DNA of 64,000 bases, taken from positions 310,001-374,000 of the forward strand of contig JADJWK010000004.1 of NCBI GenBank assembly GCA_016716405.1. Direction: 5' to 3'. Positions 42,677 through 51,664 of the stretch are shown here, one piece after another. Numbering within the stretch: the stretch's first letter is position 1; each line of letters starts with the position of its first letter. The notes beneath the pieces are model-generated. The model saw only the letters and a list, made by a program, of their open reading frames with translations, was not told the DNA's origin and made no database searches. The position numbers were made by a program, and so were the translations under genes. Source of the stretch: Candidatus Melainabacteria bacterium. Its GTDB lineage: Bacteria; Cyanobacteriota; Vampirovibrionia; Obscuribacterales; Obscuribacteraceae.

Positions 42677-43429
42677 ATGAATAGAGAATATTTCAAATGG
42701 CAGAGCCCCAGACTCGATCGAGACATGGAGCTGCTTGTTTTCGGTCATGGTGGTGCCAGGGTGCTGGTCTTTCCCACCTCATGCGGTCGTTTTTTCGACT
42801 GGGAGAATCGCGGCATGATCGACGCTCTGAGCGAGCATATCGACAAGGGCTGGATTCAGCTCTACTGTCTCGACAGCGTCGATGCCGAGAGCTGGTGGAA
42901 CCTGGGAGAGCATCCGAGCAAGAGGGCCAGACGCCATCTCGATTATCAAAGCTATGTCATCGATGAGGTCATTCCTTTCACAAAGGAGAAAAACGACGAC
43001 GATTTCGTCATCGCCCTGGGAGCGAGCATGGGAGCCTACCATGCCATCAATATCGCTTTGCGTTACCCAGACCAGTTCAACCGCACTGTCGGCATGAGCG
43101 GGCCTTATGACTTTGCCCAGATGAGCGGACCCTACAGCGTATTCGACTGGGTTTTCGACTATTACGACGAGGACATCCATCAAGCCGATTCGGCACCGCT
43201 CATCCGCGAAATGAGCGACGAAGCGCAGCTCGCTAAAATCAGGAACCTCGATATCATCTTCGCCATCGGCAAGGAAGATCCGCTTTACGAAAGCAATGAG
43301 TTGCTCACCCAGGCCTTGTGGGGAAAGGACATCTGGCACGCGTTCCGAGTCTGGGACGGCTTCGCCCACGACTGGCCCTACTGGCACGAGATGGTCCTGC
43401 ACTATATCGGCGGGCCTGATACCAGATAA
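42677..43429 (+). CDS. Putative esterase (alpha/beta hydrolase)
   Basis: 250 residues of the esterase/PHB-depolymerase-like alpha/beta hydrolase group: RVLVFPTSCGRFFDWENRGM near the oxyanion hole, nucleophile Ser117 in ALGASMGAYHA, Asp in IGKEDPLYESN (about 204) and His in GFAHDWPYW (about 232). Proteins of this type are widespread in cyanobacteria-related genomes and act on unknown esters. No signal peptide. AGGA precedes the ATG. Convergent with the secreted hydrolase gene 4 bases beyond its stop. Confidence 0.87.
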   Translation: MNREYFKWQSPRLDRDMELLVFGHGGARVLVFPTSCGRFFDWENRGMIDALSEHIDKGWIQLYCLDSVDAESWWNLGEHPSKRARRHLDYQSYVIDEVIPFTKEKNDDDFVIALGASMGAYHAINIALRYPDQFNRTVGMSGPYDFAQMSGPYSVFDWVFDYYDEDIHQADSAPLIREMSDEAQLAKIRNLDIIFAIGKEDPLYESNELLTQALWGKDIWHAFRVWDGFAHDWPYWHEMVLHYIGGPDTR

Positions 43430-43432
43430 GAA

Positions 43433-44584
43433 CTATCTTCCTGAATCCTTTTCGTCCTGCATGCTGTCGCCGGAGGCCGCCACCCGAGCCCGACTGTCGG
43501 CATGTTTATGAAAAACCGCCTTCTTCTTAAGCCTTTCCAGATGACGCTCCTGGTGCTCGGAAAGATCCTGATCATCGACGACGACTATCTCTTCGTGCCG
43601 CTCTTTCGATGTGCTGGTTGTATCCAGCCACTGCACAAGCCTTTCCAGAACCGCATCTGAAAAGAGCCCCTCCTCCAGAACCAGGTGCTCGCCCTGAGCG
43701 GCGATAAGAAAAGTCTTGTTGCTGGATGGCATGTCTCTAAAGAGCCTGGCTACCGCTCGAGCCGAGACTAGACGGTCGTTGAGACCCTGGACTATGAGCA
43801 CCGGCTTTTCGATCTCCCGGGCATAGCGATCGGTCTTGCTTATGAACCCGAGAAAAGCAGTAGCCTCTCCGAGAGACAGCCTGAGCTTGTGAGCCGGATC
43901 ATTGATCCAGTGCTCTTTGAGCTCGGGATCGGAAGTAGCCTGGCGCAGCACCCCGCGCCCGGCAGGTCCCGGACGGCTGTGCGGAAAGAGCACCAGCTCC
44001 ACAACACCTTTGACGGCGGTTCTTTTCAGCTTGTGCAGTTTCCAGGCGGGTGCCGATGCCACCAGACCGTCTATAAGCTCCGGGTGCTCGGCGGCAATTC
44101 TAATCGAGAGCGCACCACCCATCGATTCGCCCATGAGGATAATCCGCTCGTCAGGATGCTGCTGCCTGATACCTCTCAAAAGCTCGCAAACGTCGCCCAC
44201 AGTGTCGACACAGTCGAGTTTGTCGCGCTCGGGTTGAGTGCGATCGGGTCCGAAGCCCCGCACGTTGACCGCATAGCCGTCGACCCCGAGCTTCGACAGC
44301 TCCCCGGCCAGAGGCTTATAAGCCCGGGCGCAGAGACCGAGACCGTGAATGCAGACTAGAAAAATTCCTCTTGGCTCCGGGCTCTTCCAGACAAGCATAT
44401 GGGTATTGCCGACGATGACGCATGAAGGGTCTCTGGCACAGGCAGCGCCGATGGAATCGTCGGCGGCAAGTACACCACTGGCGCCACCAGCAACAAACAA
44501 TGATACAAGACCCAGAATGGAGACAAAGAGCCTGAGAACCATGCGGTTCCATCCTCCTCTTCTCAGCCATCCTGGGGCTTTCAT
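43433..44584 (-). CDS. Secreted lysophospholipase-like alpha/beta hydrolase
   Basis: About 383 residues: hydrophobic signal/anchor (about 18-41, ending VLAADD), then a monoacylglycerol-lipase-like domain with IHGLGLCARAY, nucleophile Ser in LMGESMGGA (about 154), Asp in QGLNDRLVS and His in AQGEHLVLEEG. A charged Glu/Lys/His-rich tail (about 330-383) follows. GAGGGAG precedes two adjacent ATGs, the second better spaced. It starts about 10 bases after the stop of the CoA-disulfide-reductase-like gene, so the two are probably one transcript. Confidence 0.85.
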   Translation of the reverse strand: MKAPGWLRRGGWNRMVLRLFVSILGLVSLFVAGGASGVLAADDSIGAACARDPSCVIVGNTHMLVWKSPEPRGIFLVCIHGLGLCARAYKPLAGELSKLGVDGYAVNVRGFGPDRTQPERDKLDCVDTVGDVCELLRGIRQQHPDERIILMGESMGGALSIRIAAEHPELIDGLVASAPAWKLHKLKRTAVKGVVELVLFPHSRPGPAGRGVLRQATSDPELKEHWINDPAHKLRLSLGEATAFLGFISKTDRYAREIEKPVLIVQGLNDRLVSARAVARLFRDMPSSNKTFLIAAQGEHLVLEEGLFSDAVLERLVQWLDTTSTSKERHEEIVVVDDQDLSEHQERHLERLKKKAVFHKHADSRARVAASGDSMQDEKDSGR

Positions 44585-44596
44585 CATCTATCTCCC

Positions 44597-46342
44597 TCAG
44601 TGAGTCGATACTTCAGAGAGAACCGCCGGAACGGACAGGAGGTCGCCGGCACCTCCGCCGGCGGTGTCGCTCACTCTATAGGTCAGATACCCGCCCGAGA
44701 GGTTTCTCGCATCATAGCCTCTCTGGCTCAGGAACCGGCAGGCATAATAAGCACGCTGGCCGCTCTGGCAGTATACAACCACGGTCTTGTTATCAGGTAT
44801 CCGGTCAAGGGACTGCCTGAGATCCGGGAGGGCGATATGAATGCTTCCAGGAACGAATCCGCCCTCGCGCTCTTTCGTGCTCCTCACATCGATGACACAG
44901 TAGCTGTTTTCATCCATGGAATCCAGATCCCCTGGTCTGACTTGAACGACCAGACCATCCAGGAGGTTGCATCCCGCCATTCCGAGAAGATTGATCGGGT
45001 CTTTGGCGGAGCCGAATGGCGGCGCGTATGCCAGCTCGAGCTCGGCGAGATCCCGAACGGTCATGCCGGCTTTCATGGCTGTCGCCAGCACGTCGATTCG
45101 CTTGTCGGCGCCCTCTTTGCCGATCACCTGGGCACCGAGGAGTTCACCGCCGTCTCTGCGGAAGATGACTTTCATGGCGAGCCTGGCGGCACCGGGGAAA
45201 TAACCGGCGTGGTGGCTCGGATGCATGGAAACAGACTCGTAGTCGATACCGGCCATGCGGACCTGCGCCTCATTGAGACCGGTCATAGCGACGGTCAGGT
45301 CGAAGACTCGCAGAATAGCTGTGCCAAGGGTGCCGCTATATACCTGATTGCCGCCGAAGATATTGTCGGCGACTATTCGTCCCTGACGATTGGCTGGACC
45401 GCCAAGAGCGATCAGAGTGCGGTTCTTTCCGATAGGATGCACCACTTCGATGGCATCACCTACGGCCCAGATATGATCGGCGCTGGTCATGAGCCTTTCG
45501 TCCACCCTTATCCCGTTGCGCTCGCCGGTGGCAAGACCGGCCTGACGAGCCAGAGCGATCTCGGGTCTGATACCCAGCCCCATGATCACCAGATCGGCAG
45601 CCATTGCCGGCTGCTCCCCTGCCACCACCCAGCAGGATTGCGGGGTAATACCATTTCTGGTATCAGGAGCCTGCATCTCTTTGATCGGGCTTGCCAGAAC
45701 CAGCTTGACTCCGTTCTTCTCCATCTCGAGATGAACCAGCTCAGCCATCTCGGAATCAAGGGGCACAAGAACATGCTCGCTGGCATCCACGAGGGTGACC
45801 TTCATACCCCGGCGCGCCATTTGCTCAGCCATCTCGATTCCTATGAAGCCGCCTCCGGCCACCACCACGCTTGCCGGACTTTTCTCTTCGATCCAGCGGT
45901 CGATGATCTCTACATCCTCTATAGTGCGCAGGGTGAAAACGCCTGCTCTATCGATTCCCGGAATCGGGGGGCGCAAAGGCGAAGCACCCACGGCCAGAAT
46001 GAGATCGTCATAGGTCTCTTCATAGATCTCGCCTGTTCTGAGGTTCTTTATGGTCACACTCTTTGCTTCGGGATCGATGGCTGTGGCCTCGCTCGATACC
46101 CTGACATCGAGATTGAATTTCCTCTTCAGGGTCTCCGGAGTCTGAAGCAGCAGTTTGTCCCGGCTCTCGATCTCGCGCCCGAGAAAATAAGGCAGACCGC
46201 AGTTGGCAAAAGACACATAGCCGCTGCGCTCCAGGACAATTATCTCGGCTTCCTCGGAGAGGCGACGGGCTCTGGCGGCAGCGCTCATGCCGCCGGCCAC
46301 CCCGCCGACTATGACGATTTTCTTCATTTTCCTGTCTGCCAT
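44597..46342 (-). CDS. CoA-disulfide reductase-like flavoprotein fused to rhodanese
   Basis: 581 residues. FAD/NAD(P)-binding pyridine nucleotide-disulfide reductase (about 6-450) with GGVAGG near the N-terminus, the single redox Cys48 in SFANCGLPY, a second Rossmann motif VVAGGGFIGIE, and VGDAIEV. A C-terminal rhodanese domain (about 475-560) has its active Cys in VVVYCQSGQR (about 525). This CoADR-Rhd layout is known for CoA-persulfide or polysulfide/CoA-disulfide reduction. A GGAG site supports the first ATG. First gene of a pair with a secreted hydrolase. An AT-rich palindrome lies upstream. Confidence 0.92.
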   Translation of the reverse strand: MADRKMKKIVIVGGVAGGMSAAARARRLSEEAEIIVLERSGYVSFANCGLPYFLGREIESRDKLLLQTPETLKRKFNLDVRVSSEATAIDPEAKSVTIKNLRTGEIYEETYDDLILAVGASPLRPPIPGIDRAGVFTLRTIEDVEIIDRWIEEKSPASVVVAGGGFIGIEMAEQMARRGMKVTLVDASEHVLVPLDSEMAELVHLEMEKNGVKLVLASPIKEMQAPDTRNGITPQSCWVVAGEQPAMAADLVIMGLGIRPEIALARQAGLATGERNGIRVDERLMTSADHIWAVGDAIEVVHPIGKNRTLIALGGPANRQGRIVADNIFGGNQVYSGTLGTAILRVFDLTVAMTGLNEAQVRMAGIDYESVSMHPSHHAGYFPGAARLAMKVIFRRDGGELLGAQVIGKEGADKRIDVLATAMKAGMTVRDLAELELAYAPPFGSAKDPINLLGMAGCNLLDGLVVQVRPGDLDSMDENSYCVIDVRSTKEREGGFVPGSIHIALPDLRQSLDRIPDNKTVVVYCQSGQRAYYACRFLSQRGYDARNLSGGYLTYRVSDTAGGGAGDLLSVPAVLSEVSTH

Positions 46343-46393
46343 GGGTATTCTCCAGTTTCTCGGGGATTTCCGTTTCGATCCTTCAACAATTTC

Positions 46394-46417
46394 ATTATAT
46401 CGTTGTTTCGTTATATA
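46394..46417 (-). promoter_or_regulatory. AT-rich imperfect palindrome upstream of the CoADR-rhodanese gene
   Basis: TATAT and ATATA arms surround CGTTGTTTCGTT, overlapping a TATAAT (-10-like, minus strand, 46394-46399) about 50 bases before the start codon. ArsR-family sulfur regulators (BigR/SqrR type) use similar AT-rich dyads at CoADR/rhodanese genes, so an operator is plausible but unproven. No such regulator is adjacent. Confidence 0.4.
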
Positions 46418-46497
46418 CTTAATCAGTCCCGGGGTTGATTTTGCAATTCATCGGGTTAAATCCTTTTTGAACAACCCAATAAAAGGGGACCCTGTCT

Positions 46498-47547
46498 ATG
46501 AAGACTGTTATGCAGACACTCTCGCTCAGCCTGATAATCGCAGTCAGCACAGGACTTGCCGCCGTGGAAGCGAAAAGCAAACAGGCGAAGCCGGCAAAAC
46601 AGACGGCGACAAAGCAGGAAGTGATAAAGCAGGAAATGATAAAGCAGGAAGTGATAAAGCAGGCGGAGATAAAGCAGCCGCCCATGCCTCCCAGCCTGAA
46701 AGAAGCGAGCTCCGGGAAAGTAACGGTCGACATACCGGAAGGAGCCAGCAGCGACGAGAAAGAGCTCCGCGCCCAGGCAGTCGCCTATGCTGCGGCTTAT
46801 GCCCGGGGCGACGCCCGAGCCCTGGCGTCGATGTGGGCGGAAGACGGCACCTACACCCTGGCAAACGGAAAAAGGCTATCGGGGAGAAAAGCTATCGAGA
46901 GTTTCTTCGCGTCCGACCTGGCGCACCAGACCGGTCAGGAGCTGGATATCTCCATAACAGCCCTGAACTTTCCCTCCGAGACTCTCGCCATCGAAGAAGG
47001 GACGACCAGAATACGGTCCGGTCCGGATGCCGGAGCCCTGAGCCGTTATATGGTGGTCCATGTCAAGAAAGACGGCAAATGGCAGATGGCGGCCGTCAGC
47101 GAAGACGATCAGTCTCCCCTGTCCACCGACAGTATCGAGGATCTCTCCTGGCTCGTAGGCGACTGGTCTTTCGAGGGACCTCTGGGTAGCATGCAAGCCC
47201 GGGCCGATTGGGCCGGAGGCCAGCACAATTTCATCCGCATGATGATCGCGAGCGAAGACGGAAAGAAATTCGCCGTTCAAGTGATCGGGCTTGATCCCCT
47301 GACCGGCAGGCTCAAGTCCTGGCACTTCGCCCCGGGAGGCGGTTATGGCACAGGGCTCTGGGTCAGGGACGGCGAGACCTGGCTCGAGACCGCCGAGAGC
47401 GTCGAGCCTGACGGCTGCCTGGGAAGCAGTATCAATATTCTCAAAAGAATGGACGACAGGACATTCTCCTGGCACTCCACAGGAAGATTTCTCTCAGGCA
47501 AGCAGATGCCTGACACCCCTGAAATCACTCTGAGCCGCAAACAGTAA
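46498..47547 (+). CDS. Secreted SnoaL/DUF4440-like protein
   Basis: 349 residues: signal peptide (about 1-25), a repetitive Lys/Gln/Glu segment with KQEVIKQEMIKQEVIK (about 38-60), then a SnoaL-like domain (about 88-205: AQAVAYAAAYARGDARALAS, MWAEDGTYTLANGKRLSGR). A second beta-rich domain (about 210-349, LSWLVGDWSFEG ...) follows, of the type attached to SnoaL in planctomycete proteins annotated SgcJ/EcaC. Probably binds a small ligand outside the cytoplasm; no catalytic residues are evident. It precedes the Gly-rich protein gene by about 10 bases, so the two are likely one operon. Confidence 0.82.
   Translation: MKTVMQTLSLSLIIAVSTGLAAVEAKSKQAKPAKQTATKQEVIKQEMIKQEVIKQAEIKQPPMPPSLKEASSGKVTVDIPEGASSDEKELRAQAVAYAAAYARGDARALASMWAEDGTYTLANGKRLSGRKAIESFFASDLAHQTGQELDISITALNFPSETLAIEEGTTRIRSGPDAGALSRYMVVHVKKDGKWQMAAVSEDDQSPLSTDSIEDLSWLVGDWSFEGPLGSMQARADWAGGQHNFIRMMIASEDGKKFAVQVIGLDPLTGRLKSWHFAPGGGYGTGLWVRDGETWLETAESVEPDGCLGSSINILKRMDDRTFSWHSTGRFLSGKQMPDTPEITLSRKQ
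46611..46677. repeat. 15-bp in-frame tandem repeats
   Basis: Four units of AAAGCAGGAAGTGAT type (46611-46670, two positions varying) plus a partial fifth. They encode the KQEVI/KQEMI repeats of the secreted protein; the 15-base period keeps the frame. Confidence 0.85.
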
Positions 47548-47559
47548 GGGGAGCAGATG

Positions 47560-48792
47560 ATGTTCGAGATACAAGGAAAAAAAGCACGAAAAGAAATTGC
47601 CCTCCTCACCTGCCTGGCATTGATCTCAGCTGCCGTTTTTACCGGCAGCCAGCCTGCCCGGGCCAGGGGCGGCGGCGGTCACGGTGGTGGAGGCGGTTTC
47701 GGTGGAGGTGGTTTCGGCGGCGGTGGCTTCGGCGGGCGTAGCTTCGGGGGAGGCGGATTCGGGGGCCGTGGAGGCGGAGAGCGCGGTTTCGCAAGGGATA
47801 GCCATCTCTGGGGTGGTGACGGCGGCAGAGGGTACGGAGCCGATGCCGGCAGAGGCGACGCCGGCAGAGCGCGCGCCGCTGAAACACCGCGAGTCTCAGA
47901 AGGGGAGCTTCGCTCCGGTGCCAACCAGACCTACAACTGGGGCGGGCGATCGCTCTCCACCGACGGCGTCGGGCATATAGCCTCGGCTGCCAGACAGACC
48001 AGCACCCACAGAGTCAGCCCCGGCGAGCTCAACTCCAGAGGAGACGCTGTTCGGAATGCATTCAATTACGACCGGGCTTTCGACAGGGGCTTCTGGGGAC
48101 GAAACCGCTATGCCTGGCCATACTCCGACTGGGGCTGGGGATGGGGATGGTGGGATGGCTGCGGCTGGGGCGACCTCTGCGGCTGGTGGTATCCCTATTA
48201 TGACGACGAAGACGATGAGGACGAGGATAGCAGCGGGGATCAGTCGCAGCAACAAAAGCAGCAAGAGACCGCCGTCACCGAGCCCACCGAATATGACTTC
48301 GGCAATAACATCACCTACCAGGGAGACACCGTCTATTACGGCTCGAGACCGGTGGAATCCGCCCAGTCCTATTACAAGCAGGCCCAGAGCCTGGCGGCGC
48401 GAGCCCCGGCACCACCACCGGCGTCGGCAGCTCCGGCGGTGCTCACTAAATCTGTGGGCAACAAGAAAGAGTGGAAACCACTGGGAGTCTATTCCCTTGT
48501 CCAGGGCGGCGACACCAGCACCACTATGATGTTCCAGATCGCCATGAACAAAAATGGCATCCTCAAAGGAAACTATTACAATCCCCTCACCGAGGAGCTC
48601 AAGCCCCTATCAGGCGCAGTGGACAAAAAATCCACCCGGGCAGCCTGGACTATAGGCACGAACAAAGAGGTGGTCTATGACACCGGTATCGCCAACCTGC
48701 TCAAGAGCGAGAGCCCGATTCTGGTGCACTACGGCGCCGACAAGACCCAGCAGTGGACCCTGGTCAAAATGAAAGCGCCTTCGACCAACTGA
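47560..48792 (+). CDS. Secreted Gly-rich protein with planctomycete-type C-terminal domain
   Basis: 410 residues. Signal peptide (about 1-35), a Gly-rich run (36-75, GGGGFGGGGFGGRSFGGG), a middle with TYNWGGRSLSTDGV and an aromatic segment WGWGWGWWDGCGW, an acidic patch DDEDDEDED, then a conserved domain (about 240-405: NNITYQGDTVYYGSRPVESA, KPLGVYSLVQGGDTST, ILKGNYYNPLTEEL, ILVHYGADKTQQWTLVKMK). That C-terminal domain is common in planctomycete secreted proteins. GGGGAG is best spaced for the second of two adjacent ATGs. Likely an envelope or extracellular matrix component; function unknown. Confidence 0.82.
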   Translation: MFEIQGKKARKEIALLTCLALISAAVFTGSQPARARGGGGHGGGGGFGGGGFGGGGFGGRSFGGGGFGGRGGGERGFARDSHLWGGDGGRGYGADAGRGDAGRARAAETPRVSEGELRSGANQTYNWGGRSLSTDGVGHIASAARQTSTHRVSPGELNSRGDAVRNAFNYDRAFDRGFWGRNRYAWPYSDWGWGWGWWDGCGWGDLCGWWYPYYDDEDDEDEDSSGDQSQQQKQQETAVTEPTEYDFGNNITYQGDTVYYGSRPVESAQSYYKQAQSLAARAPAPPPASAAPAVLTKSVGNKKEWKPLGVYSLVQGGDTSTTMMFQIAMNKNGILKGNYYNPLTEELKPLSGAVDKKSTRAAWTIGTNKEVVYDTGIANLLKSESPILVHYGADKTQQWTLVKMKAPSTN

Positions 48793-48802
48793 GTCGTTCC
48801 GG

Positions 48803-49411
48803 TCACTCCTGCTTCGTCTCGTCTCGCGACTTTTTGAGAGCGTCGAGAACGCTCACGAGATTCTCGTTCTCGGGATACTCGCTCTTGCCATAATGGAAAT
48901 TCACGAAAATGAACTTGCCGTTCTGTGATGCTACCTCCGGTGTCACGTCAGGTCTGGCGTTTCGCTTGCCGCCTCGCACTCCATGCATCTCGACAAGATA
49001 GTTCCTGCCAGAAACCTTTACCTCTCCCGCTAGGTAATGCTCATAAGGGTCCTGGCTGTTGAGATAAGGATCGAAGTCGAGACCGACAATCTCATCCTTT
49101 ACTCTGGCAGACGCCTCGAAATCGTCTTTGAGCTTCTGGCGCAGGCTCGGGCTGAAAGAGCTTCCCCTTTCCTTCATGGCCCGGTCCTCAGGCAGATCGC
49201 TCACTCCCCGGGGACTGGTCCTGCAATACCAGTCATAAAAATCCTGGACAAATCTCTTGCAGGCGGACTCCTGGCTTTGCGGAGACCTCGATTTCACCCC
49301 GCCTTCAGCCTCGCCTCCGGCAGGAGCCGAATGCGACGCGTCAAGAAAAACAAATACCGGAAGAGCCGATGCCAGAAGAAAGGCAACCGGGAATAGCAGA
49401 GAGATTCGCAT
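48803..49411 (-). CDS. Secreted protein, DUF3828-like
   Basis: 202 residues: signal peptide (about 1-28), then a domain (about 50-195) with KRFVQDFYDWYC, SPSLRQKLKDDFEA, GLDFDPYLNSQDPYEHY and a closing IFVNFHYG. The FYDWY and LDFDPYLNSQD segments fit DUF3828-type secreted proteins. GGAG lies about 9 bases before the ATG. It ends 11 bases after the stop of the convergent Gly-rich protein gene. Function unknown. Confidence 0.72.
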   Translation of the reverse strand: MRISLLFPVAFLLASALPVFVFLDASHSAPAGGEAEGGVKSRSPQSQESACKRFVQDFYDWYCRTSPRGVSDLPEDRAMKERGSSFSPSLRQKLKDDFEASARVKDEIVGLDFDPYLNSQDPYEHYLAGEVKVSGRNYLVEMHGVRGGKRNARPDVTPEVASQNGKFIFVNFHYGKSEYPENENLVSVLDALKKSRDETKQE

Positions 49412-49509
49412 GCGAGTATGCTCCGGCGAAGTTGTAAGGCTAATTATTCTAAGGCCGAGATCGGAATAAACAAATAGAATGGACCCTTCCAGAAGAGAGG
49501 TTATTTCTC

Positions 49510-50538
49510 ATGTCAAGCGCCTGCCCCCGCAAAAAACGGCATCCCCTATCAGCGGCCGCTCTTCTATCGGCCGGCATTCTCTTCCATGGCCAGCCGCTTC
49601 CGGCGGCGGCTCCGTCGGGTCCCTACCAGCCTACCTTGAAAGACCTGAAAAATCGGGACTATCGCGTTCCCGGTTTCAAAGATTTTCTCTACTATCCGCT
49701 CAAAGACGGCTGGTGCTGCCTGGGAGATACATCAGTGCATCTCGAGTCCAGCAAGCTCGGCGACCTCAACGGGGACGGTCTCACCGACGCGGCGGTGGTC
49801 CTGAGCTACAACAGCGGCGGCTCGGGGACTCTCACCGGTCTATTCGTCCTCATCAATGACGGCAAGAAGCTCTTGCAGAGCTGCGATGACTTCTCGCTCT
49901 ATAACACCAATCTCCAGTCCATGGTCCTGGGCAAACGAAAGATCGCCCTGAGATATCTGGCCCAGAAAGAAGATGATCCCAACCTCGAGGCCCCCACTGT
50001 CAAGATAGCAAGAACCCTGAATCTCAGGATCCCCGCCCTCAAGGACCTGAAGTCGCGACCACAGGACGCAAGAGAGAAATTCGAAACTCTCCTGCCTGAA
50101 TTGAAAAAGGCCATCGAAACAGCCTGGGAAGAACAGCGCAAAGAATGGTCGAAATTCGAGAAGATGTCCGATCAGGAGTTCAGGGAGCAATTCGCCTTCA
50201 TGCATGGTCCTCGCAAAGACTTCTCGACAAAGCCTGCCTGGAAGGTCCCGGCGAAAGGCTCGAAGCCCGTGGTGGTCGACTTCATACTCAACGACATGGG
50301 TTATGTCTCCGACATGCGGCTCACCAGAGGCAGTGGCATACAGATTTACGATCTCACCGCCCTTTCTGCCATCAACGGGGCCGATTTCGAGCCGGCTGTG
50401 CACCGCGACCAGAAACTCATAGCAGACAAGCCCGGTTTTCGCTTGCATGCAAGAGCCACCTTCGACGGGGGAGTCAGGCTCGCGATCCCCGAGACCACTT
50501 TCGAGAGCCTCGGTACGGTCTTCCCGGAGGAAAGCTGA
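49510..50538 (+). CDS. Secreted protein with Ca-binding-like loop and TonB-C-like end
   Basis: 342 residues: signal peptide (about 10-35), a beta domain (about 55-150) with GDLNGDGLTDAAVVLSY, the D-x-N-x-D-G-x-x-D loop of FG-GAP-type calcium sites, then a charged helical stretch (about 175-225) and a C-terminal domain VVVDFILNDMGYVSDMRLTR ... SAINGADFEPA resembling a TonB C-terminal fold. AGAGG precedes the ATG. Probably an extracytoplasmic binding protein. The combination resembles the secreted protein at 37.7-38.5 kb in ending. Confidence 0.7.
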   Translation: MSSACPRKKRHPLSAAALLSAGILFHGQPLPAAAPSGPYQPTLKDLKNRDYRVPGFKDFLYYPLKDGWCCLGDTSVHLESSKLGDLNGDGLTDAAVVLSYNSGGSGTLTGLFVLINDGKKLLQSCDDFSLYNTNLQSMVLGKRKIALRYLAQKEDDPNLEAPTVKIARTLNLRIPALKDLKSRPQDAREKFETLLPELKKAIETAWEEQRKEWSKFEKMSDQEFREQFAFMHGPRKDFSTKPAWKVPAKGSKPVVVDFILNDMGYVSDMRLTRGSGIQIYDLTALSAINGADFEPAVHRDQKLIADKPGFRLHARATFDGGVRLAIPETTFESLGTVFPEES

Positions 50539-50565
50539 GCGGGGGCTTCGGAGTCCCGTACCATA

Positions 50566-50597
50566 CATATATCAGGACATATATCAAGGGCATATAT
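50566..50597. repeat. Three direct CATATAT repeats upstream of the DHH gene
   Basis: CATATAT at 50566, 50578 and 50591 (spacing 12 and 13 bases, about one helix turn each), about 100 bases before the DHH start. Could be a regulator-binding array or an AT-rich upstream element. Confidence 0.5.
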
Positions 50598-50692
50598 TTG
50601 GGTGCCCTCTGGTTTATTCCCCCGGCAAAAGTGGCATCAAGTTGACATCGGCGGTAATCAGGCAGTTTCGCTAAAAGAGGCAGGATCGAGCG

Positions 50693-51646
50693 ATGACAAC
50701 ATCCAGTGAGGTTAAGGAAGCCACCAAGTACAGACTGGTCACACGCAGCGACTTCGATGGTCTGGTGTGTGCCGTGATGCTCAAGCACCTCGACATGATC
50801 GACGACATTCTCTTCGTCCATCCCAAGGACATGCAGGACGGCAAGATAGACATCAGCGGTCGCGACATCACCACCAACCTCCCCTATGTAGATGGCGTGC
50901 ACCTGGCATTCGATCACCATCTCTCGGAGACGATCAGAAACACCGAGAAGAAAGATAATCACATCATCGATCCCCAGGCCAAGTCAGCGGCCCGGGTGGT
51001 CTTCGACTATTACGGCGGCTTCGATGTATTCCCCGAGCGCTGGAACGATATGCTCGAGGAAGTGGACAAAGCCGACTCGGCTCAATTCACCTCCGACGAG
51101 ATTCTCATGCCCAGCAACTGGGTGCTCCTCAACTATCTCATGGATCCCCGCACCGGACTCGGGCGTTTCAGAGATTTCCGCATCTCCAACTACAATCTCA
51201 TGATGGACCTGATCGACTATTGCAAGGATCACGACATCGAAGAGATCATGGAGATGCCCGACGTCCAGGAGCGCGTCGCACTCTACAACGAACAAGCCGA
51301 GCTCTTCAAAGAGCAGGTGCGCCGCTGCAAGACCATTCACCGCAATCTTCTCGTCCTCAATCTCAAAGACGAAGAGACTATCTACGCCGGCAACCGATTC
51401 ATGGTCTATGCCCTCTATCCGGACACGAATATCTCCATCCACGTACTCTGGGGGCTGAAGAAACAAAACACCGTTTTCGCCATCGGCAAATCGATCGTCA
51501 ACCGGAGCTCCCGCACCAATATCGGCGAGCTCTGTCTCAAGTACGGCGGCGGCGGTCACGAAAACGCAGGCACCTGCCAGGTGGATAACGACAAGGCCGA
51601 CGAGGTTCTTCAGGAGCTGATCGAGGCGATCACGAAAGACGGCTAG
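50693..51646 (+). CDS. DHH family phosphoesterase
   Basis: 317 residues. DHH motifs: TRSDFDGLVCA (Asp20, Asp22), FDHH (Asp74-His75-His76), KADSA (Asp128), and a DHHA1-type end with KYGGGGHENAGTCQV (about 285). These are the manganese-binding residues of DHH enzymes (exopolyphosphatase-, nanoRNase- or c-di-AMP-phosphodiesterase-like). The long middle insertion, GRFRDFRISNYNLMMDLIDY, is shared with 'exopolyphosphatase-like' DHH proteins. Soluble, no sensor domains. Exact substrate unknown. Confidence 0.88.
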   Translation: MTTSSEVKEATKYRLVTRSDFDGLVCAVMLKHLDMIDDILFVHPKDMQDGKIDISGRDITTNLPYVDGVHLAFDHHLSETIRNTEKKDNHIIDPQAKSAARVVFDYYGGFDVFPERWNDMLEEVDKADSAQFTSDEILMPSNWVLLNYLMDPRTGLGRFRDFRISNYNLMMDLIDYCKDHDIEEIMEMPDVQERVALYNEQAELFKEQVRRCKTIHRNLLVLNLKDEETIYAGNRFMVYALYPDTNISIHVLWGLKKQNTVFAIGKSIVNRSSRTNIGELCLKYGGGGHENAGTCQVDNDKADEVLQELIEAITKDG

Positions 51647-51664
51647 GGTAGCGGCATACCGTCT

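Noticed and set aside
42069..42680. Long open frames on both strands across the 43-bp repeats
   Set aside because: They are produced by the repeat itself: the unit lacks stops in several frames, the protein is a meaningless repetition, and neither strand has a supported start.
44600..46438. 612-residue plus-strand frame opposite the CoADR-rhodanese gene
   Set aside because: Complement of a gene with all catalytic motifs; no recognisable domain of its own.
46287..47189. Frame with DKAG repeats overlapping the SnoaL-like gene
   Set aside because: Alternate frame of the 15-bp repeats; the other frame has a signal peptide and a conserved domain.
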